Shown one piece after another: positions 33,962 to 43,452 of a stretch of DNA of 64,000 nt. The number at the start of each line of letters is the position of its first letter. Positions within the stretch are counted from its first letter, which is position 1. A program made the position numbers and the translations under genes. The DNA comes from Deltaproteobacteria bacterium ADurb.Bin207 (GTDB taxonomy: Bacteria > Myxococcota_A > Polyangia > Polyangiales > Polyangiaceae), in the NCBI GenBank assembly GCA_002070115.1, contig MWCO01000019.1, positions 1 through 64,000 of the forward strand, written 5' to 3'. Below the pieces are notes generated by a model. That model was given only the letters and a program-made list of their open reading frames with translations. It did no database searches and was not told the origin of the DNA.

Positions 33962-35467
33962 TCATGGGTTCGTTGGGTCCGGCTCTTGGGAGCAAGGTCT
34001 CGGAAGACCGCTTTCCTCTTCATGAAGAACCGGTTGGTTCGGGCGCGCTGCTTGCGGAGCCGACAATGAAGGCGGTGGTGGTACGACGGAGGGAACGGGG
34101 CGTGAGGGGCGTGGTGCGGGCCCGTGAAATGCCAAAGGAGCCATCGACGACGATGAACGATGGGGCGGAGGTGGAGGTGGGTGCTGCGATGGTGGTTGCC
34201 TCGCGGGTGACGCAGAAGATAGTTTGGGCCGCGAAGGAGGTGGGGGAGGCGGAGCAACACGTTTGTCCTTCGAATGCGCCGAGATTGGCAGAGGCATTGA
34301 GCGCGAAAAGGGATGATGATCGACCGGCGGAGAGTCGCTTTCCGTGCTTGGCCAGGGCTCGATGAATGGCGTTGGTTCGCGTCGGGTTGCTTGTTCCCAA
34401 TCCTCTTCAAACAGACTGCTCAATGGATGGAACGAAGGCTCGATAGACGCATCGAATTGCGTCTTGTCTTCCCACGAGCAACGATTCGTTCCGGGGTACA
34501 CTTCCGTTTTTTGTTCGGTCATCGAACTCGAGTCATCCTCGAAAAGACTGACTTGAGCAGGCATCGGACCGTCGTTGGATTCGGTCGCCTGTTCCGGAAG
34601 TGAATCCGCCTTCCTAGCGCGCCAATACGGAGCAATGCTCTGACGAAGCGACTGCATGCTGGCAATACGTTGCGATCGTTCCGGAGCCATCGCTCCCGCA
34701 ATGAGCTGGGCCAGCCCCTCAGGCACCTCCGGACGAATCTCACGGACGCTTTTGGGACTTTCCAGAAGCAAGCTCAGCAGCCCAGGGAAGTCCTGAGCCG
34801 AGGCAAACGGCGACACGCCCGTCAGCATTTCGTACATCACCACGCCAAGCGAATACACGTCCGCACGACCATCGATGTCCCTACACCCATCGATTTGCTC
34901 CGGAGCCATATAGGTGGGCGTTCCCACCAGCTCACTCGTGCCCGTAAGCTGAGTCGTTTCATGAGTCCCCACGAGCTTCGAGATCCCGAAGTCGACGACT
35001 TTGACGAAAGGGGTGTGTTCGTAACCGCTGACGATCACGTTCTCGGGCTTCAAATCTCGATGGATGATGCCAACGTCGTGGGCATCCTGCAACGCGGATG
35101 CGATTTGATCCGCAACCCACATCGCTCGTTCGATGGGAAGTGATTCGTGTCGTTGGATGATTTGGTCGAGGGTCGATCCTTCGAGAAGTTCCATGACCAA
35201 AAATGGAATGCCACGAGACAATTGCCCGACTTCGAGAACCTTGACCACGTGAGGATTGTTCAAGGCTTGAACGGCCCGGGCTTCCCGAAGAAAGCGACGA
35301 TGCATGGTGCGGTCATTGCGAAACCGCTGATGGATGACTTTCACCGCCACTCGCTGTCCGTTGGTGGTATCGGTGGCTTCGAAGATGATAGCCGAGGAGC
35401 CGGTCCCGAGCCGCTGTTCGATACGATAACGGTTGGCCAGATAGTCGCCTGGGCGTTGCTTCGTCAT
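33962..35467 (-). CDS. Ser/Thr protein kinase with Pro-rich tail
   Basis: This Hanks-type kinase has about 501 residues. Kinase motifs appear in order: LGTGSSAIIFEATD (Gly loop), VAVKVI (Lys), HRDLKPENV (catalytic loop), VVDFGISKL (DFG), GTPTYMAPEQ and ADVYSLGVVMYEM. The catalytic core ends near residue 290. The remaining 200 residues are low-complexity, acidic then Ser/Pro-rich with poly-Pro runs, and lack a membrane helix. It is probably a soluble signalling kinase; the tail may bind SH3 or WW-type partners (inferred). It is divergent from the DUF523 gene with about 59 bases between. The start at ATG 35467 is likely; two upstream in-frame ATGs are possible. Confidence 0.88.
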   Translation of the reverse strand: MTKQRPGDYLANRYRIEQRLGTGSSAIIFEATDTTNGQRVAVKVIHQRFRNDRTMHRRFLREARAVQALNNPHVVKVLEVGQLSRGIPFLVMELLEGSTLDQIIQRHESLPIERAMWVADQIASALQDAHDVGIIHRDLKPENVIVSGYEHTPFVKVVDFGISKLVGTHETTQLTGTSELVGTPTYMAPEQIDGCRDIDGRADVYSLGVVMYEMLTGVSPFASAQDFPGLLSLLLESPKSVREIRPEVPEGLAQLIAGAMAPERSQRIASMQSLRQSIAPYWRARKADSLPEQATESNDGPMPAQVSLFEDDSSSMTEQKTEVYPGTNRCSWEDKTQFDASIEPSFHPLSSLFEEDWEQATRREPTPFIEPWPSTESDSPPVDHHPFSRSMPLPISAHSKDKRVAPPPPPPSRPKLSSASPARQPPSQHPPPPPPHRSSSSMAPLAFHGPAPRPSRPVPSVVPPPPSLSAPQAARPNQPVLHEEESGLPRPCSQEPDPTNP

Positions 35468-35526
35468 CGGGTCATTCCGTGCCTTGTGGCGCGATGGAGC
35501 GACAGTCATGCTAGCACTGCATCGCC

Positions 35527-35982
35527 ATGAACGTTCATGACTCAATCATCTCGAATGAAAAAATCATCGTCGTTAGCGCCTGCCTCCTTGGCGCCTGCTG
35601 TCGTTACGATGGTCGAAGTCAGGCCAATGACAATGTCCTTTCCATCATCGCACACTGCGGATTTCTCCCCGTCTGCCCCGAACAACTCGGCGGCCTATCC
35701 ACCCCTCGTGCTCGTCACGAAATCATCGGTGAGCGCGTGGTCTCGGAATACGGAGATGATGCCACGGATGCTTTCGAACGTGGCGCCCAACAAGCTTTTC
35801 TACTCGTCACGTTGTCAGCCGCACGTCTCGCCATTCTCAAAGCGCGATCTCCTTCGTGTGGCAAAGGTCAAGTGTATGACGGAACCTTTACCGGACGCTT
35901 ATGCGCCGGCCATGGCTTATTTGCGAAACGGCTGATCGAATATGGAATTCGGGTTCTGACGGAAGACGAAATAACTCAATAA
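35527..35982 (+). CDS. DUF523 family protein
   Basis: This 151-residue protein carries the DUF523 (YbbK) pattern: VSACLLGACCRYDG near the N terminus, CPEQLGGL, ILKARSPSCGKG and TGRLCAGHGLFA. The conserved Cys residues suggest metal or redox chemistry, but the family's biochemical role is not established. It is followed by 93 bases and the converging DNA methyltransferase. Confidence 0.85.
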   Translation: MNVHDSIISNEKIIVVSACLLGACCRYDGRSQANDNVLSIIAHCGFLPVCPEQLGGLSTPRARHEIIGERVVSEYGDDATDAFERGAQQAFLLVTLSAARLAILKARSPSCGKGQVYDGTFTGRLCAGHGLFAKRLIEYGIRVLTEDEITQ

Positions 35983-36075
35983 ACTCATGTTGTTGGAATC
36001 GATCGGCGGTCGAAGGGAGCCTCGGTGTTTACGTTTTTTTTCAGCCTCTTTCCGCAGACACGAACGTCCCACCCC

Positions 36076-37008
36076 CTACAGCGTCGTGGCTTGATGATTT
36101 CGCCAAGACTCGAACTCGATGCCTTCGCTCCGAAGACGATTCGCCGTCATTTCAATCGCGATGGGACTCTTGTCCGACCCAACGAATCGTCGCCCGAGCC
36201 GCGCGGCTACAACCAGAGTCGTGCCTGAACCGCACATGGGATCGCATACCAGCGCACCGGGGATCGTCACCCAGCGGATGATGCGTTCGAGAAGCCGCTC
36301 GGGCTTTTGGGTTGGATATCCAGTGCCCTGTCTGTGAATGGGCGTGTTGGCGACCATGGCAGGAATATCTGTCCATACGCTGCCCAGTTTGCGCCCTTCA
36401 TCGGCGTAGTATCGATATCGCTTACCAGCAATGACTCGTTCGCGGTACCGACGTCCGTTTTCATCCACCGCGCGAAAGTGCATCTCGAGACTCGTTCGTG
36501 CGAAGGCTTCGCGCAGCGTGGGGTGGTCGTCATTCCAAACGAAAGGCCGATGACGATCGCGTTTTCCGAAAATGAGCAGGGTTTGATGAGTCACACTGAA
36601 ACCTCGCCCTCGAGCCCCGTTACCCGGTACCCAGATGACTTCTCCCAACCAGGCGTCTTTCCCAAATAGCGAATCGCACAACGATTTGGTTTCATGAACC
36701 GCGCGGTGGTCGAGATGAATCCACACCATGCCACCGCGCGCGATTACTTTCCAGATCGCTCCGAGCCTCGGCTCGAGAAATCGAAGAAATCCTTCGATAC
36801 CTCCCCATCGATCATCGTAGGCAAGCTCGCCAGATGACCACCGTGCTTTGCCTCGGTATTCGCCTTTTTGCTTTCGTGCGCAAAATGCCGATCCGACGTT
36901 GAAGGGCGGATCCACATAGCAAAGATCGATTCCCGCGGGTTCGATGTCGCATAACGCGCGCAAAAATTCTTCCGCATCCGCGTGAGCCAGGAGATGCGAC
37001 GACGTCAT
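36076..37008 (-). CDS. DNA methyltransferase, beta-class N4/N6 type
   Basis: This 310-residue SAM-dependent DNA methyltransferase has the catalytic motif IV DLCYVDPPFN near the N terminus and motif I DPMCGSGTTLV near the C terminus. This permuted order is typical of the beta class (N6-adenine or N4-cytosine). The target-recognition part lies between them. No restriction endonuclease gene is next to it, so it looks like an orphan methyltransferase. The start ATG overlaps the stop of mepA by four bases, placing it at the end of a plsB-mepA-methyltransferase operon. The target sequence cannot be read from the protein. Confidence 0.88.
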   Translation of the reverse strand: MTSSHLLAHADAEEFLRALCDIEPAGIDLCYVDPPFNVGSAFCARKQKGEYRGKARWSSGELAYDDRWGGIEGFLRFLEPRLGAIWKVIARGGMVWIHLDHRAVHETKSLCDSLFGKDAWLGEVIWVPGNGARGRGFSVTHQTLLIFGKRDRHRPFVWNDDHPTLREAFARTSLEMHFRAVDENGRRYRERVIAGKRYRYYADEGRKLGSVWTDIPAMVANTPIHRQGTGYPTQKPERLLERIIRWVTIPGALVCDPMCGSGTTLVVAARLGRRFVGSDKSPIAIEMTANRLRSEGIEFESWRNHQATTL

Positions 37009-37838
37009 GGCGAAGGGATGGTTGCGGCCTCGATGAAGGTTGCGATCTCGGAGGAGCTTTCGGGCCAATCGAGCGTGACGGGTGTCAACCAAGGCCAGAC
37101 CGGCCCTCCCTGCTCGCACGCCAGCCCCTCACTTCCCTCCGGACACATGATTCGAAGATGGAAGTGATCGTCATGGGGTAAGGAATTGCGTGGCTGATGC
37201 AAAACATTCTCGGCTTGCCAAACGATCAAAGGGTCCTCTCCGCGAGCAAATGCGTATTCCGTAAGCAAAGCCCTGAGTGGGTTGCTGACGAAAAGCCACA
37301 TGACATTGGCTGTGGGAGCTTGCAGCAGCGCTTTCACCAAGAGCCAGTTGCGCTCCAAATCCATGCGCAAATAGATGCGGCCATGTTTACCTTCATGGGC
37401 GATGCCCAGGCCATCGGCACCGTAATGGGTCCAGCCTTGGGCAGGAACCATGGCACCACCAAGATCGGTGGCATAAAAAATGAAATCCACATCCCGTCCC
37501 GTGCGATGGGAGCTGTGGTTGGGGATACGTCCGCCGTACGGTCCCGACAAATCCCCAATCTGCAGCGGTGGTCCAGGGCGTTGACGTTGCACCTCGGCGG
37601 CCGCGTATTCGATCGTCTGCACCAGTGCTCGCGTACCATAATGCTTGCCCGCGGGTTTGATACGTACGTAGCCGGTTCCTTGCTGGGGAAGCGCGACAGG
37701 TTCGGTCAACACACCGCGATAGGGAAGACCAACAGAGCCTCGGGCTTCGGGTACGAGCGGCGAAGGCGAACCGACACACGCCATGGCACCCGAAACCACG
37801 GCAGCAATCCCAAGGAAAAGAGAAAAACGATACGTCAT
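37005..37838 (-). CDS. mepA: Penicillin-insensitive murein endopeptidase-like lipoprotein
   Basis: This 277-residue protein belongs to the MepA/LAS zinc peptidase type, which cuts DD-crosslinks in peptidoglycan. It has a lipoprotein-like signal peptide (SGAMAC) and the metal and active-site motifs SSHRTGRDVDFIFY and LPHDDHFHLRI. It overlaps the plsB stop upstream and the methyltransferase start downstream, both by four bases. It would act in the periplasm on cell-wall remodelling. Confidence 0.87.
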   Translation of the reverse strand: MTYRFSLFLGIAAVVSGAMACVGSPSPLVPEARGSVGLPYRGVLTEPVALPQQGTGYVRIKPAGKHYGTRALVQTIEYAAAEVQRQRPGPPLQIGDLSGPYGGRIPNHSSHRTGRDVDFIFYATDLGGAMVPAQGWTHYGADGLGIAHEGKHGRIYLRMDLERNWLLVKALLQAPTANVMWLFVSNPLRALLTEYAFARGEDPLIVWQAENVLHQPRNSLPHDDHFHLRIMCPEGSEGLACEQGGPVWPWLTPVTLDWPESSSEIATFIEAATIPSP

Positions 37839-40480
37839 AGTCGGTCTTCGGAACGTCGTGTCAACGTCGCCATGATTCGATTCTCGATGGTGCGTACCGC
37901 GGCGGGATCGGCAAAAGACGAAACCAGAGCGAGCTTGTTGGCTTCCGTTTGCTCGATATAGCCTTGATCGACGAAAGATAGGAACGCGTTTTCGATGATT
38001 CGGCTGCTCAACGCTTCACGACGTTCGATTTCACCGGACAAGAACATCTTGTCTCCGATGGCGAGCGCGCGACGTATTAGGTCCTTTTTCGCCATGGGAC
38101 CTTTGAGCAACAGCGTCAGAGAACGTGCGCTTACCACGTAGGCTTCCAAGAAGTTGCGGAGCATGGATCCATACCAAACGAGCCACGCTCGCCCCGTTGC
38201 GCCATCGTGCCCCTCACCGAACGATAATTGATTGTCTTCCACGCGGATCTCGTGGGCAAGCGCCATCGACCGCAGCGTGTCGTCGAAGATCTCATCGAAC
38301 CCCTTATCCCTCGAGAACATGAATTCATGTTTGAACAGCTTGGAAAGGCGTTCGACCCGTTCTCGAACCGAAGCAAGGTCACAAGGAGGACCAGGAGGAG
38401 CAAGCATCGCGATGGCGATGAGCGCAAACGGAACGAAAAAGTGGATGATGATGTTTTTGGAAATATCCAAAGCGATGCGTTTGTCGTCGGGAACGGTGTA
38501 GACGATGTCTTGATCGGTTTTTGCAGACGTTTTGACGCGTTTTCCCACGAGAGAATCGGCGGCGATGTGGACTTGGACAAGCTTGGCTTTTTGAAACATT
38601 TTCGCCGCTTCGCGGATGGAGGCGGGGCGCAATGCGCCCGACGGTGTGACGAGCGAAGAGATGCAACGTGCTCCCTGTCGCTGAAGAGTGACAAGTAGCT
38701 GGCGAGAGCGCTCCAGCAGTTCCGAATGCGTGAGTCCCCGCTTACCATGGGTGAGCAACGCTAGCGCCACGATGGCACCTGGGGTCGCGGCCGTGACCGC
38801 GTTGATGCGTCCCAAGGCTTGATACGCAATTTTTTTGGTTAGCTCGCGTCGTCGTGCTGGGGTGACGCGATCACCTTCACGGAGTCCCGTTTCTTGCATC
38901 AATTGCCGTAAGCTCAAGGCCTCGCCAAACTGAATGTTGAGCCGACCATAACGCTCCGCGAAGATCGCAGAGGCTCGAATCAGCGCCGTCGTGTCTTCCG
39001 TTCGCTTCTCTCCCCCCAACAACTCGCGCACATAAGAGCCTTCCTCTACCAAACGTTCGTAGCCGATGCTCACGGGAATGAATAAAATATCTCGATTCGA
39101 GATGCTCAAGCCCGAGTCTACGAGCATGTTGAGCAGCCCCAATTTCGGAGGAAGAAGCTTTCCCGTTCGTGAACGCGTTCCTTCGATGAATACTTCGATC
39201 GGCCAACCATCACGAAGAACGCGACGAAGGTATGCATCGACCACCGCGGCGTAGAGACGGTCTCCGTGGAAACTGCGACGGATGAAAAACGCGCCCCCTC
39301 GACGAAAAATCGGGCCAGCGGGAAAGAACGATAAGTTGTCGCCGGCAGCGATGAGGGGAAGCTGCAGCGAGTGCTTCTGCAATACATGCGACAGAAGAAG
39401 ATAATCGATGTGACTTTTGTGACTCGGCAAGAAAACGAGAGTACCGCGCTGCGCCGCTTGCCTGACTCGTTCGATTCCCTCCTTGTCGATCTCCAACCCC
39501 GCGTAGAGCACGTTGAGAATCCCTTGAATCGCAGTGCTCATCGCCACGATCGTCTCTGGATCGGGAGCGGCCTCGAGTTCGCGAAGCATGCGATAAGCAC
39601 GAGCCGTCAGCAGCATTCGTTCCGCACGCCCTTCGCCCGCAAGTTGCCGAATGGCATGGGTGAGCTTGGGACTGCGGACGATCTCTTCGCGAACACGATC
39701 CGCGGGCTTACGCATCGGCCCCAAGACCGCTCGACGTTCCCGCTCGATCTTACGCAGGAGCGCGTAGGTTCCCCGACGGACGAGCGTTTCCTGGGTTTCT
39801 CCCGCGTTGGCTTGCAGGAACTGAGTCAGCGCAATGGGCTCACCCGCACGCAATAGAACATTGCGGTAGTTGAGCAAAAACTCAGCCGCCAACCGAATGC
39901 GTCCAGGCCAATCCCGTGGGCCGAGAACGAAATCGATGAGCGAAGGCTCCAATCGTTCGGGGCGCTTGGACCAAACGAATACTTGAGGCACCAACATGAT
40001 GGGTCGGTCCATGCGTCCTTGCAAATCGAAGAGCGTCTTCACCAACGCATCACCTTCCGAAGACACGGCCCTGCGACGACTATGAGCTGCTTTTTCGAGT
40101 AAGGTGGGAGGGCGCTTGAGAAAAAGCACCGCGGAGCCACCACTCGAGATTACGTCGCTCATTCGTTCCGTGGGAGGCGTACGGCGTGATTGAAGGACGG
40201 CTTGTGTCCACGTTTCGGCAAATGGCTCGAGTACCCACAACCCCAAGTCATTGGCGAATCGAACGCCCGGCAACCCGTAACGTTCGGTCAAGTGATCGAG
40301 CGCCATGAAGTCGAGGAACGACAAATTCCTCATCACGTATACGACCGGCCCGCGCCCAGCCGCATCGCGAACGATGGAAAGCCATGCCTCGTCGATCTGA
40401 ATGTGATCAAAAAAGCGACGGAATGCTGTTTGTAAAACAGCACTCGGGTCATAACTTCGAACCATGTCTCTTCCAGACAT
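37835..40480 (-). CDS. plsB: Glycerol-3-phosphate acyltransferase (PlsB-type)
   Basis: This 881-residue enzyme makes lysophosphatidic acid from glycerol-3-phosphate and an acyl donor, the first step of phospholipid synthesis. The catalytic block I reads LPSHKSHIDYLLLS (HX4D). Block II is RRGGAFFIRRSF, block III is VFIEGTRSRTGKLLPPKLG and block IV is LFIPVSIGYERL. A degenerate N-terminal half (VVYVMRNLSFLDF region) is normal for this family. Length is close to E. coli PlsB plus about 75 residues. It heads the operon with mepA and the methyltransferase. ATG 40465 is another possible start. Confidence 0.92.
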   Translation of the reverse strand: MSGRDMVRSYDPSAVLQTAFRRFFDHIQIDEAWLSIVRDAAGRGPVVYVMRNLSFLDFMALDHLTERYGLPGVRFANDLGLWVLEPFAETWTQAVLQSRRTPPTERMSDVISSGGSAVLFLKRPPTLLEKAAHSRRRAVSSEGDALVKTLFDLQGRMDRPIMLVPQVFVWSKRPERLEPSLIDFVLGPRDWPGRIRLAAEFLLNYRNVLLRAGEPIALTQFLQANAGETQETLVRRGTYALLRKIERERRAVLGPMRKPADRVREEIVRSPKLTHAIRQLAGEGRAERMLLTARAYRMLRELEAAPDPETIVAMSTAIQGILNVLYAGLEIDKEGIERVRQAAQRGTLVFLPSHKSHIDYLLLSHVLQKHSLQLPLIAAGDNLSFFPAGPIFRRGGAFFIRRSFHGDRLYAAVVDAYLRRVLRDGWPIEVFIEGTRSRTGKLLPPKLGLLNMLVDSGLSISNRDILFIPVSIGYERLVEEGSYVRELLGGEKRTEDTTALIRASAIFAERYGRLNIQFGEALSLRQLMQETGLREGDRVTPARRRELTKKIAYQALGRINAVTAATPGAIVALALLTHGKRGLTHSELLERSRQLLVTLQRQGARCISSLVTPSGALRPASIREAAKMFQKAKLVQVHIAADSLVGKRVKTSAKTDQDIVYTVPDDKRIALDISKNIIIHFFVPFALIAIAMLAPPGPPCDLASVRERVERLSKLFKHEFMFSRDKGFDEIFDDTLRSMALAHEIRVEDNQLSFGEGHDGATGRAWLVWYGSMLRNFLEAYVVSARSLTLLLKGPMAKKDLIRRALAIGDKMFLSGEIERREALSSRIIENAFLSFVDQGYIEQTEANKLALVSSFADPAAVRTIENRIMATLTRRSEDRL

Positions 40481-40573
40481 AAAGCGAGGTTTTGGCAGGG
40501 GGAATGCCGCCGGTCAACGCTTGGTTTGCAGAACCTTTGCCTCCGGCCCCGCGAAGGACTAACCCATCCTTCG

Positions 40574-41881
40574 ATGATTCGCCGCATCCACGTGTTGTTG
40601 CTCACATGCATCCGGGCACTCGTCGGATGCTGTAACAGCGATCCGCCCGCCAAAGACCCTCAAATCGAGCAGCCGGTTGCGTCAGCTCCCACGGCTCGTC
40701 CCTCTCGCTGCCAACCCATCGGCCAAGACTACTGGGTTGGTTCACGCTCTCCAAGCTCAGACGATCTCGACAAAATCCTGCCTTTCGCCACGGAACTCGG
40801 AGATGGAGTCGCCTTCGATGGCGGATTTGCAGTCGGAGCCCTCAGCCAACAAGGGCAGGGAACGGCATTCGAAATCATCACCACAAACCGCGATGGCACG
40901 GCGTGGAGAAAAATATCTGCCGGCGCCTCTCACGGCGATGCGGATGCGCCACGAGTCTTTTCCCGCGGAAAAACCCTGGGTATGGCGATTTTAGAACCCT
41001 CCGGATCTTCCCGAACCTTGCGGCTCGCACGCATCGACCGTGACCAGATCCTGTGGGCAAGCGAGATCCTGCAAGATCAGGATGAGTCCCTCGCTTATGA
41101 CGTCGTCATCGGAAAAGAGGTGGCCGTGGCCGTTTGGGATGGCGTTCCGAAAGGGCGTGACGTGGGAGCCGTTTTTCTTGCCACCTTCGACCCCACTACG
41201 TTCCAAAAACCCTCGAAACCCAAAGTGATGACACTGCCCGGAACCGATGCGGAAATGCCACGGCTGCTCGAACGCTCCGGTGGATTCTGGCTTTTTTGGC
41301 TCGCTAGACGTCCCGGTTCCCCTTCCGATGACTCCCAATACCGCGCGGAAGATATCGATTACCGATGGATAGAAGCCCTACCCCTGGACAACCGCGGCGC
41401 AATGACCGGAACGGCGGTTCGCCTCGGTCCCACAGACGGTCATGTGCTCGGCTTCGACGTTGTATCGTTGCAAGACGATTCCGCCATGGTCGTCTGGCGC
41501 GATGACGATACCCCGAGCGGCTCACCAGGTGGTCAGCTATTCATGAGCCGAGTCCGGTTGGGAGGCGTGGAAGGCCCGGAACGAATCGATGAAGAGCATA
41601 CGGGTGTCGGCGCTCCTAACGTCATGCCCGGATGGTTTGCCATTGCCGATGCCCTTGGATCCACGCGCCTGGCTCCCCTCTCCCCAGATGGGAAACTCAC
41701 CGACAAACTCCTGCGCGAATCGCTCCTCGGATCCGGTGAACCCATCGCAAACCACGGCAACGACCTTTTCGTCTCTCGACCGGAGGGAACCGCCATGCGC
41801 CTGTTCGTCGCCCGATGCCTTAGCACCGCGATCGATGGTGGATCTCAAGACGAGGAAGAGTCCCGCGACGCTGAGCCGTGA
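40574..41881 (+). CDS. Secreted lipoprotein, beta-rich, hypothetical
   Basis: This 435-residue protein has a lipobox ALVGC after a short hydrophobic signal starting at ATG 40574. The mature part is mostly short beta segments with repeated Asp/Trp/Gly turns (VAVWDGVPKGRDV, MVVWRDDDTPSG), suggesting a propeller-like fold, though no repeat can be aligned with certainty. No catalytic motif is recognised. It starts about 93 bases from the divergent plsB gene, so the two share a control region. The stop lies just before the thioesterase. Confidence 0.6.
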   Translation: MIRRIHVLLLTCIRALVGCCNSDPPAKDPQIEQPVASAPTARPSRCQPIGQDYWVGSRSPSSDDLDKILPFATELGDGVAFDGGFAVGALSQQGQGTAFEIITTNRDGTAWRKISAGASHGDADAPRVFSRGKTLGMAILEPSGSSRTLRLARIDRDQILWASEILQDQDESLAYDVVIGKEVAVAVWDGVPKGRDVGAVFLATFDPTTFQKPSKPKVMTLPGTDAEMPRLLERSGGFWLFWLARRPGSPSDDSQYRAEDIDYRWIEALPLDNRGAMTGTAVRLGPTDGHVLGFDVVSLQDDSAMVVWRDDDTPSGSPGGQLFMSRVRLGGVEGPERIDEEHTGVGAPNVMPGWFAIADALGSTRLAPLSPDGKLTDKLLRESLLGSGEPIANHGNDLFVSRPEGTAMRLFVARCLSTAIDGGSQDEEESRDAEP

Positions 41882-41899
41882 AAGGCGTATGCTCCCGCC

Positions 41900-42292
41900 A
41901 TGGAGCAGCAGTTGGACGTCAAAGTATACTACGAAGACACGGATTGCATGGGCGTGGTGTATCACGCCAATTATTTGAGATTCCTCGAACGAGCACGTAC
42001 GGAACTGCTCAACAGCCTGGGACCATCGATTCGCGAATGGACCGACCGTGGGGTGATTTTCCCAATCTATAGCGTCCAGATCACGTTCAAGGCTCCCGCA
42101 CGGCTCGGCGATACGTTGCGAGTATATACCCGTGCAAAAAAAACATCCCCCTTTCGCGTGACCTTCGATCAACGCATCGAACGGCCAGAAGACGGAAAAC
42201 TTCTCATCGAAGCGAAAGTCGAAGCGGTATGTACGGACTTACAGGGGCGCCTTCGAGAATACCCGGATATTGGTTTGCAGCATGGCTCCTGA
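41900..42292 (+). CDS. Acyl-CoA thioesterase, hotdog fold (YbgC type)
   Basis: This 130-residue single-hotdog thioesterase has the signature YYEDTDCMGVVYHANYLRF with the catalytic Asp and a conserved VVYHANY turn. It hydrolyses short- or medium-chain acyl-CoA or acyl-ACP. In E. coli the related gene heads the tol-pal operon; here no tol-pal genes follow, and it overlaps a methyltransferase gene by 11 bases. Confidence 0.88.
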   Translation: MEQQLDVKVYYEDTDCMGVVYHANYLRFLERARTELLNSLGPSIREWTDRGVIFPIYSVQITFKAPARLGDTLRVYTRAKKTSPFRVTFDQRIERPEDGKLLIEAKVEAVCTDLQGRLREYPDIGLQHGS

Positions 42293-43112
42293 TAGCCCGT
42301 CTGAACAAATCCAAATCTTCAGCGAATTGCCAGCGGATCATGCCAGCTTCGATATCTCCGATCCTCGCGTCATGGCAGCGTTGAGCCGTGCGGAAGAACT
42401 GCATTTTTGGCATCGATCACGCAACGAGTTCATCGCTTCGCGGTTGCGAATGCTCGGAATTGGCGCAGGACAAAGGTTTCTCGATCTTGGGTGCGGAGCA
42501 GGTTGTGTGAGCGCGCATCTTTCGATACTTGGCCTTTCGGTGGTGGGTGTCGACGGTCATCGGCACTTGCTGTTGCGCGCTGCGCAACGAGCGCCCAAAG
42601 CCAAGTTTTGGCTTCACGATCTGACGCGAGGCGTGGATGAGTTGCCACCCGATCGTTTCGATGCCGTGGGGTTGTTCGACGTGCTCGAACATCTCGATCA
42701 TCCCTCGCAAACCCTACGACAGGCTGCCGATCTGGTGCGATCGAATGGATTCGTCGTGGGGACGGTGCCCGCCATGATGTCTCTTTGGTCAAGGGCAGAC
42801 GAGCAAGCGGGTCATGTCAGACGCTATGAAACGGCTGAATTACATCGGTTGTTGCGCTCGAATCAGGACTGCCACGTGGTGGAAATCGTGCCTTTTCACC
42901 GTGTGCTGATACCGCTGTGGTGGATGCGAAAGCTCATGTTGGCACGGCGTCGTGATGGGGCTTCGGTGTCCACCACGAACTTGCGTGTGCCTCCGTGGCC
43001 CATCAACGAATGGATGCTTCGCTTGCTCCGTGTGGAACGGGCTTTGAGTCGAGGCCCCTCCGCTTGGAGCCAGCACGGCACTTCCCTCTGGTTCGCATTA
43101 CGAAAAGCGTAA
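42282..43112 (+). CDS. Class I SAM-dependent methyltransferase
   Basis: This 276-residue protein has the SAM-binding motif I FLDLGCGAGCVS (about 67-78), motif II VVGVDGHRHLL, and FDAVGLFDVLEHLDHP (motif IV-V). It is of the UbiE/COQ5-like small-molecule or lipid methyltransferase type. The substrate is unknown. The start at ATG 42282 lies inside the thioesterase end, indicating coupling. The C-terminal part (from about 190) is basic and may hold the substrate region. The next feature downstream is a tRNA on the opposite strand. Confidence 0.87.
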   Translation: MAPDSPSEQIQIFSELPADHASFDISDPRVMAALSRAEELHFWHRSRNEFIASRLRMLGIGAGQRFLDLGCGAGCVSAHLSILGLSVVGVDGHRHLLLRAAQRAPKAKFWLHDLTRGVDELPPDRFDAVGLFDVLEHLDHPSQTLRQAADLVRSNGFVVGTVPAMMSLWSRADEQAGHVRRYETAELHRLLRSNQDCHVVEIVPFHRVLIPLWWMRKLMLARRRDGASVSTTNLRVPPWPINEWMLRLLRVERALSRGPSAWSQHGTSLWFALRKA

Positions 43113-43126
43113 GCCGATTTCCCGGG

Positions 43127-43200
43127 TGCCAAGGGGCGGAGTCGAACCGCCGACCTAGCGCGTATGAAACGCCCGCTCTGACCAACTGAGCTACCTTGGC
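43127..43200 (-). tRNA. tRNA-Met(CAU)
   Basis: A 74-nt cloverleaf with acceptor GCCAAGG/CCTTGGC, D stem GCTC/GAGC, anticodon loop TTCATAC (CAT) and T arm GGCGG-TTCGACT-CCGCC. The CCA end is not encoded. CAT can be elongator Met or Ile2 (lysidine); the initiator is excluded because a normal acceptor pair 1-72 is present. Elongator Met is more likely. Confidence 0.9.
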
Positions 43201-43452
43201 GAAAGGCGACGCATTGTACGGTGGAACTAGGCCGTGTCAAGGGAACTTGCCGACGGAATGATCGATTCCACTCCCGTGGGGCCGTCTTTCAGGAGATCCG
43301 AGATCCGAACCGAGATCCCGGAGATCGCACTCGCTTGCGGTGGGGGTGGTGGCTTGCGCGCATTTTCCACTCGAATGACGAAAAGCTTGGTTGGTCCGAT
43401 TTGTGCTTACAGTGTCCAATGTCGTGAATTCAGCCCGTTTTTGGAGCAGCGA

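Noticed and set aside
33964-34365. Plus-strand frame opposite the kinase tail
   Set aside because: It is the complement of the poly-Pro tail of the kinase and has no motif or ribosome site.
37835-40480. Degenerate second acyltransferase domain in the N-terminal half of PlsB as a novelty
   Set aside because: E. coli PlsB has the same kind of N-terminal domain, so it is normal for the family.
41900-42292. tol-pal operon starting with ybgC
   Set aside because: The thioesterase is of YbgC type, but the next genes are a methyltransferase and a tRNA, not tol genes.
43127-43200. Initiator tRNA
   Set aside because: The anticodon is CAT, but the 1-72 acceptor pair is normal, so it is not the initiator. 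Elongator Met or Ile2 cannot be separated with certainty.
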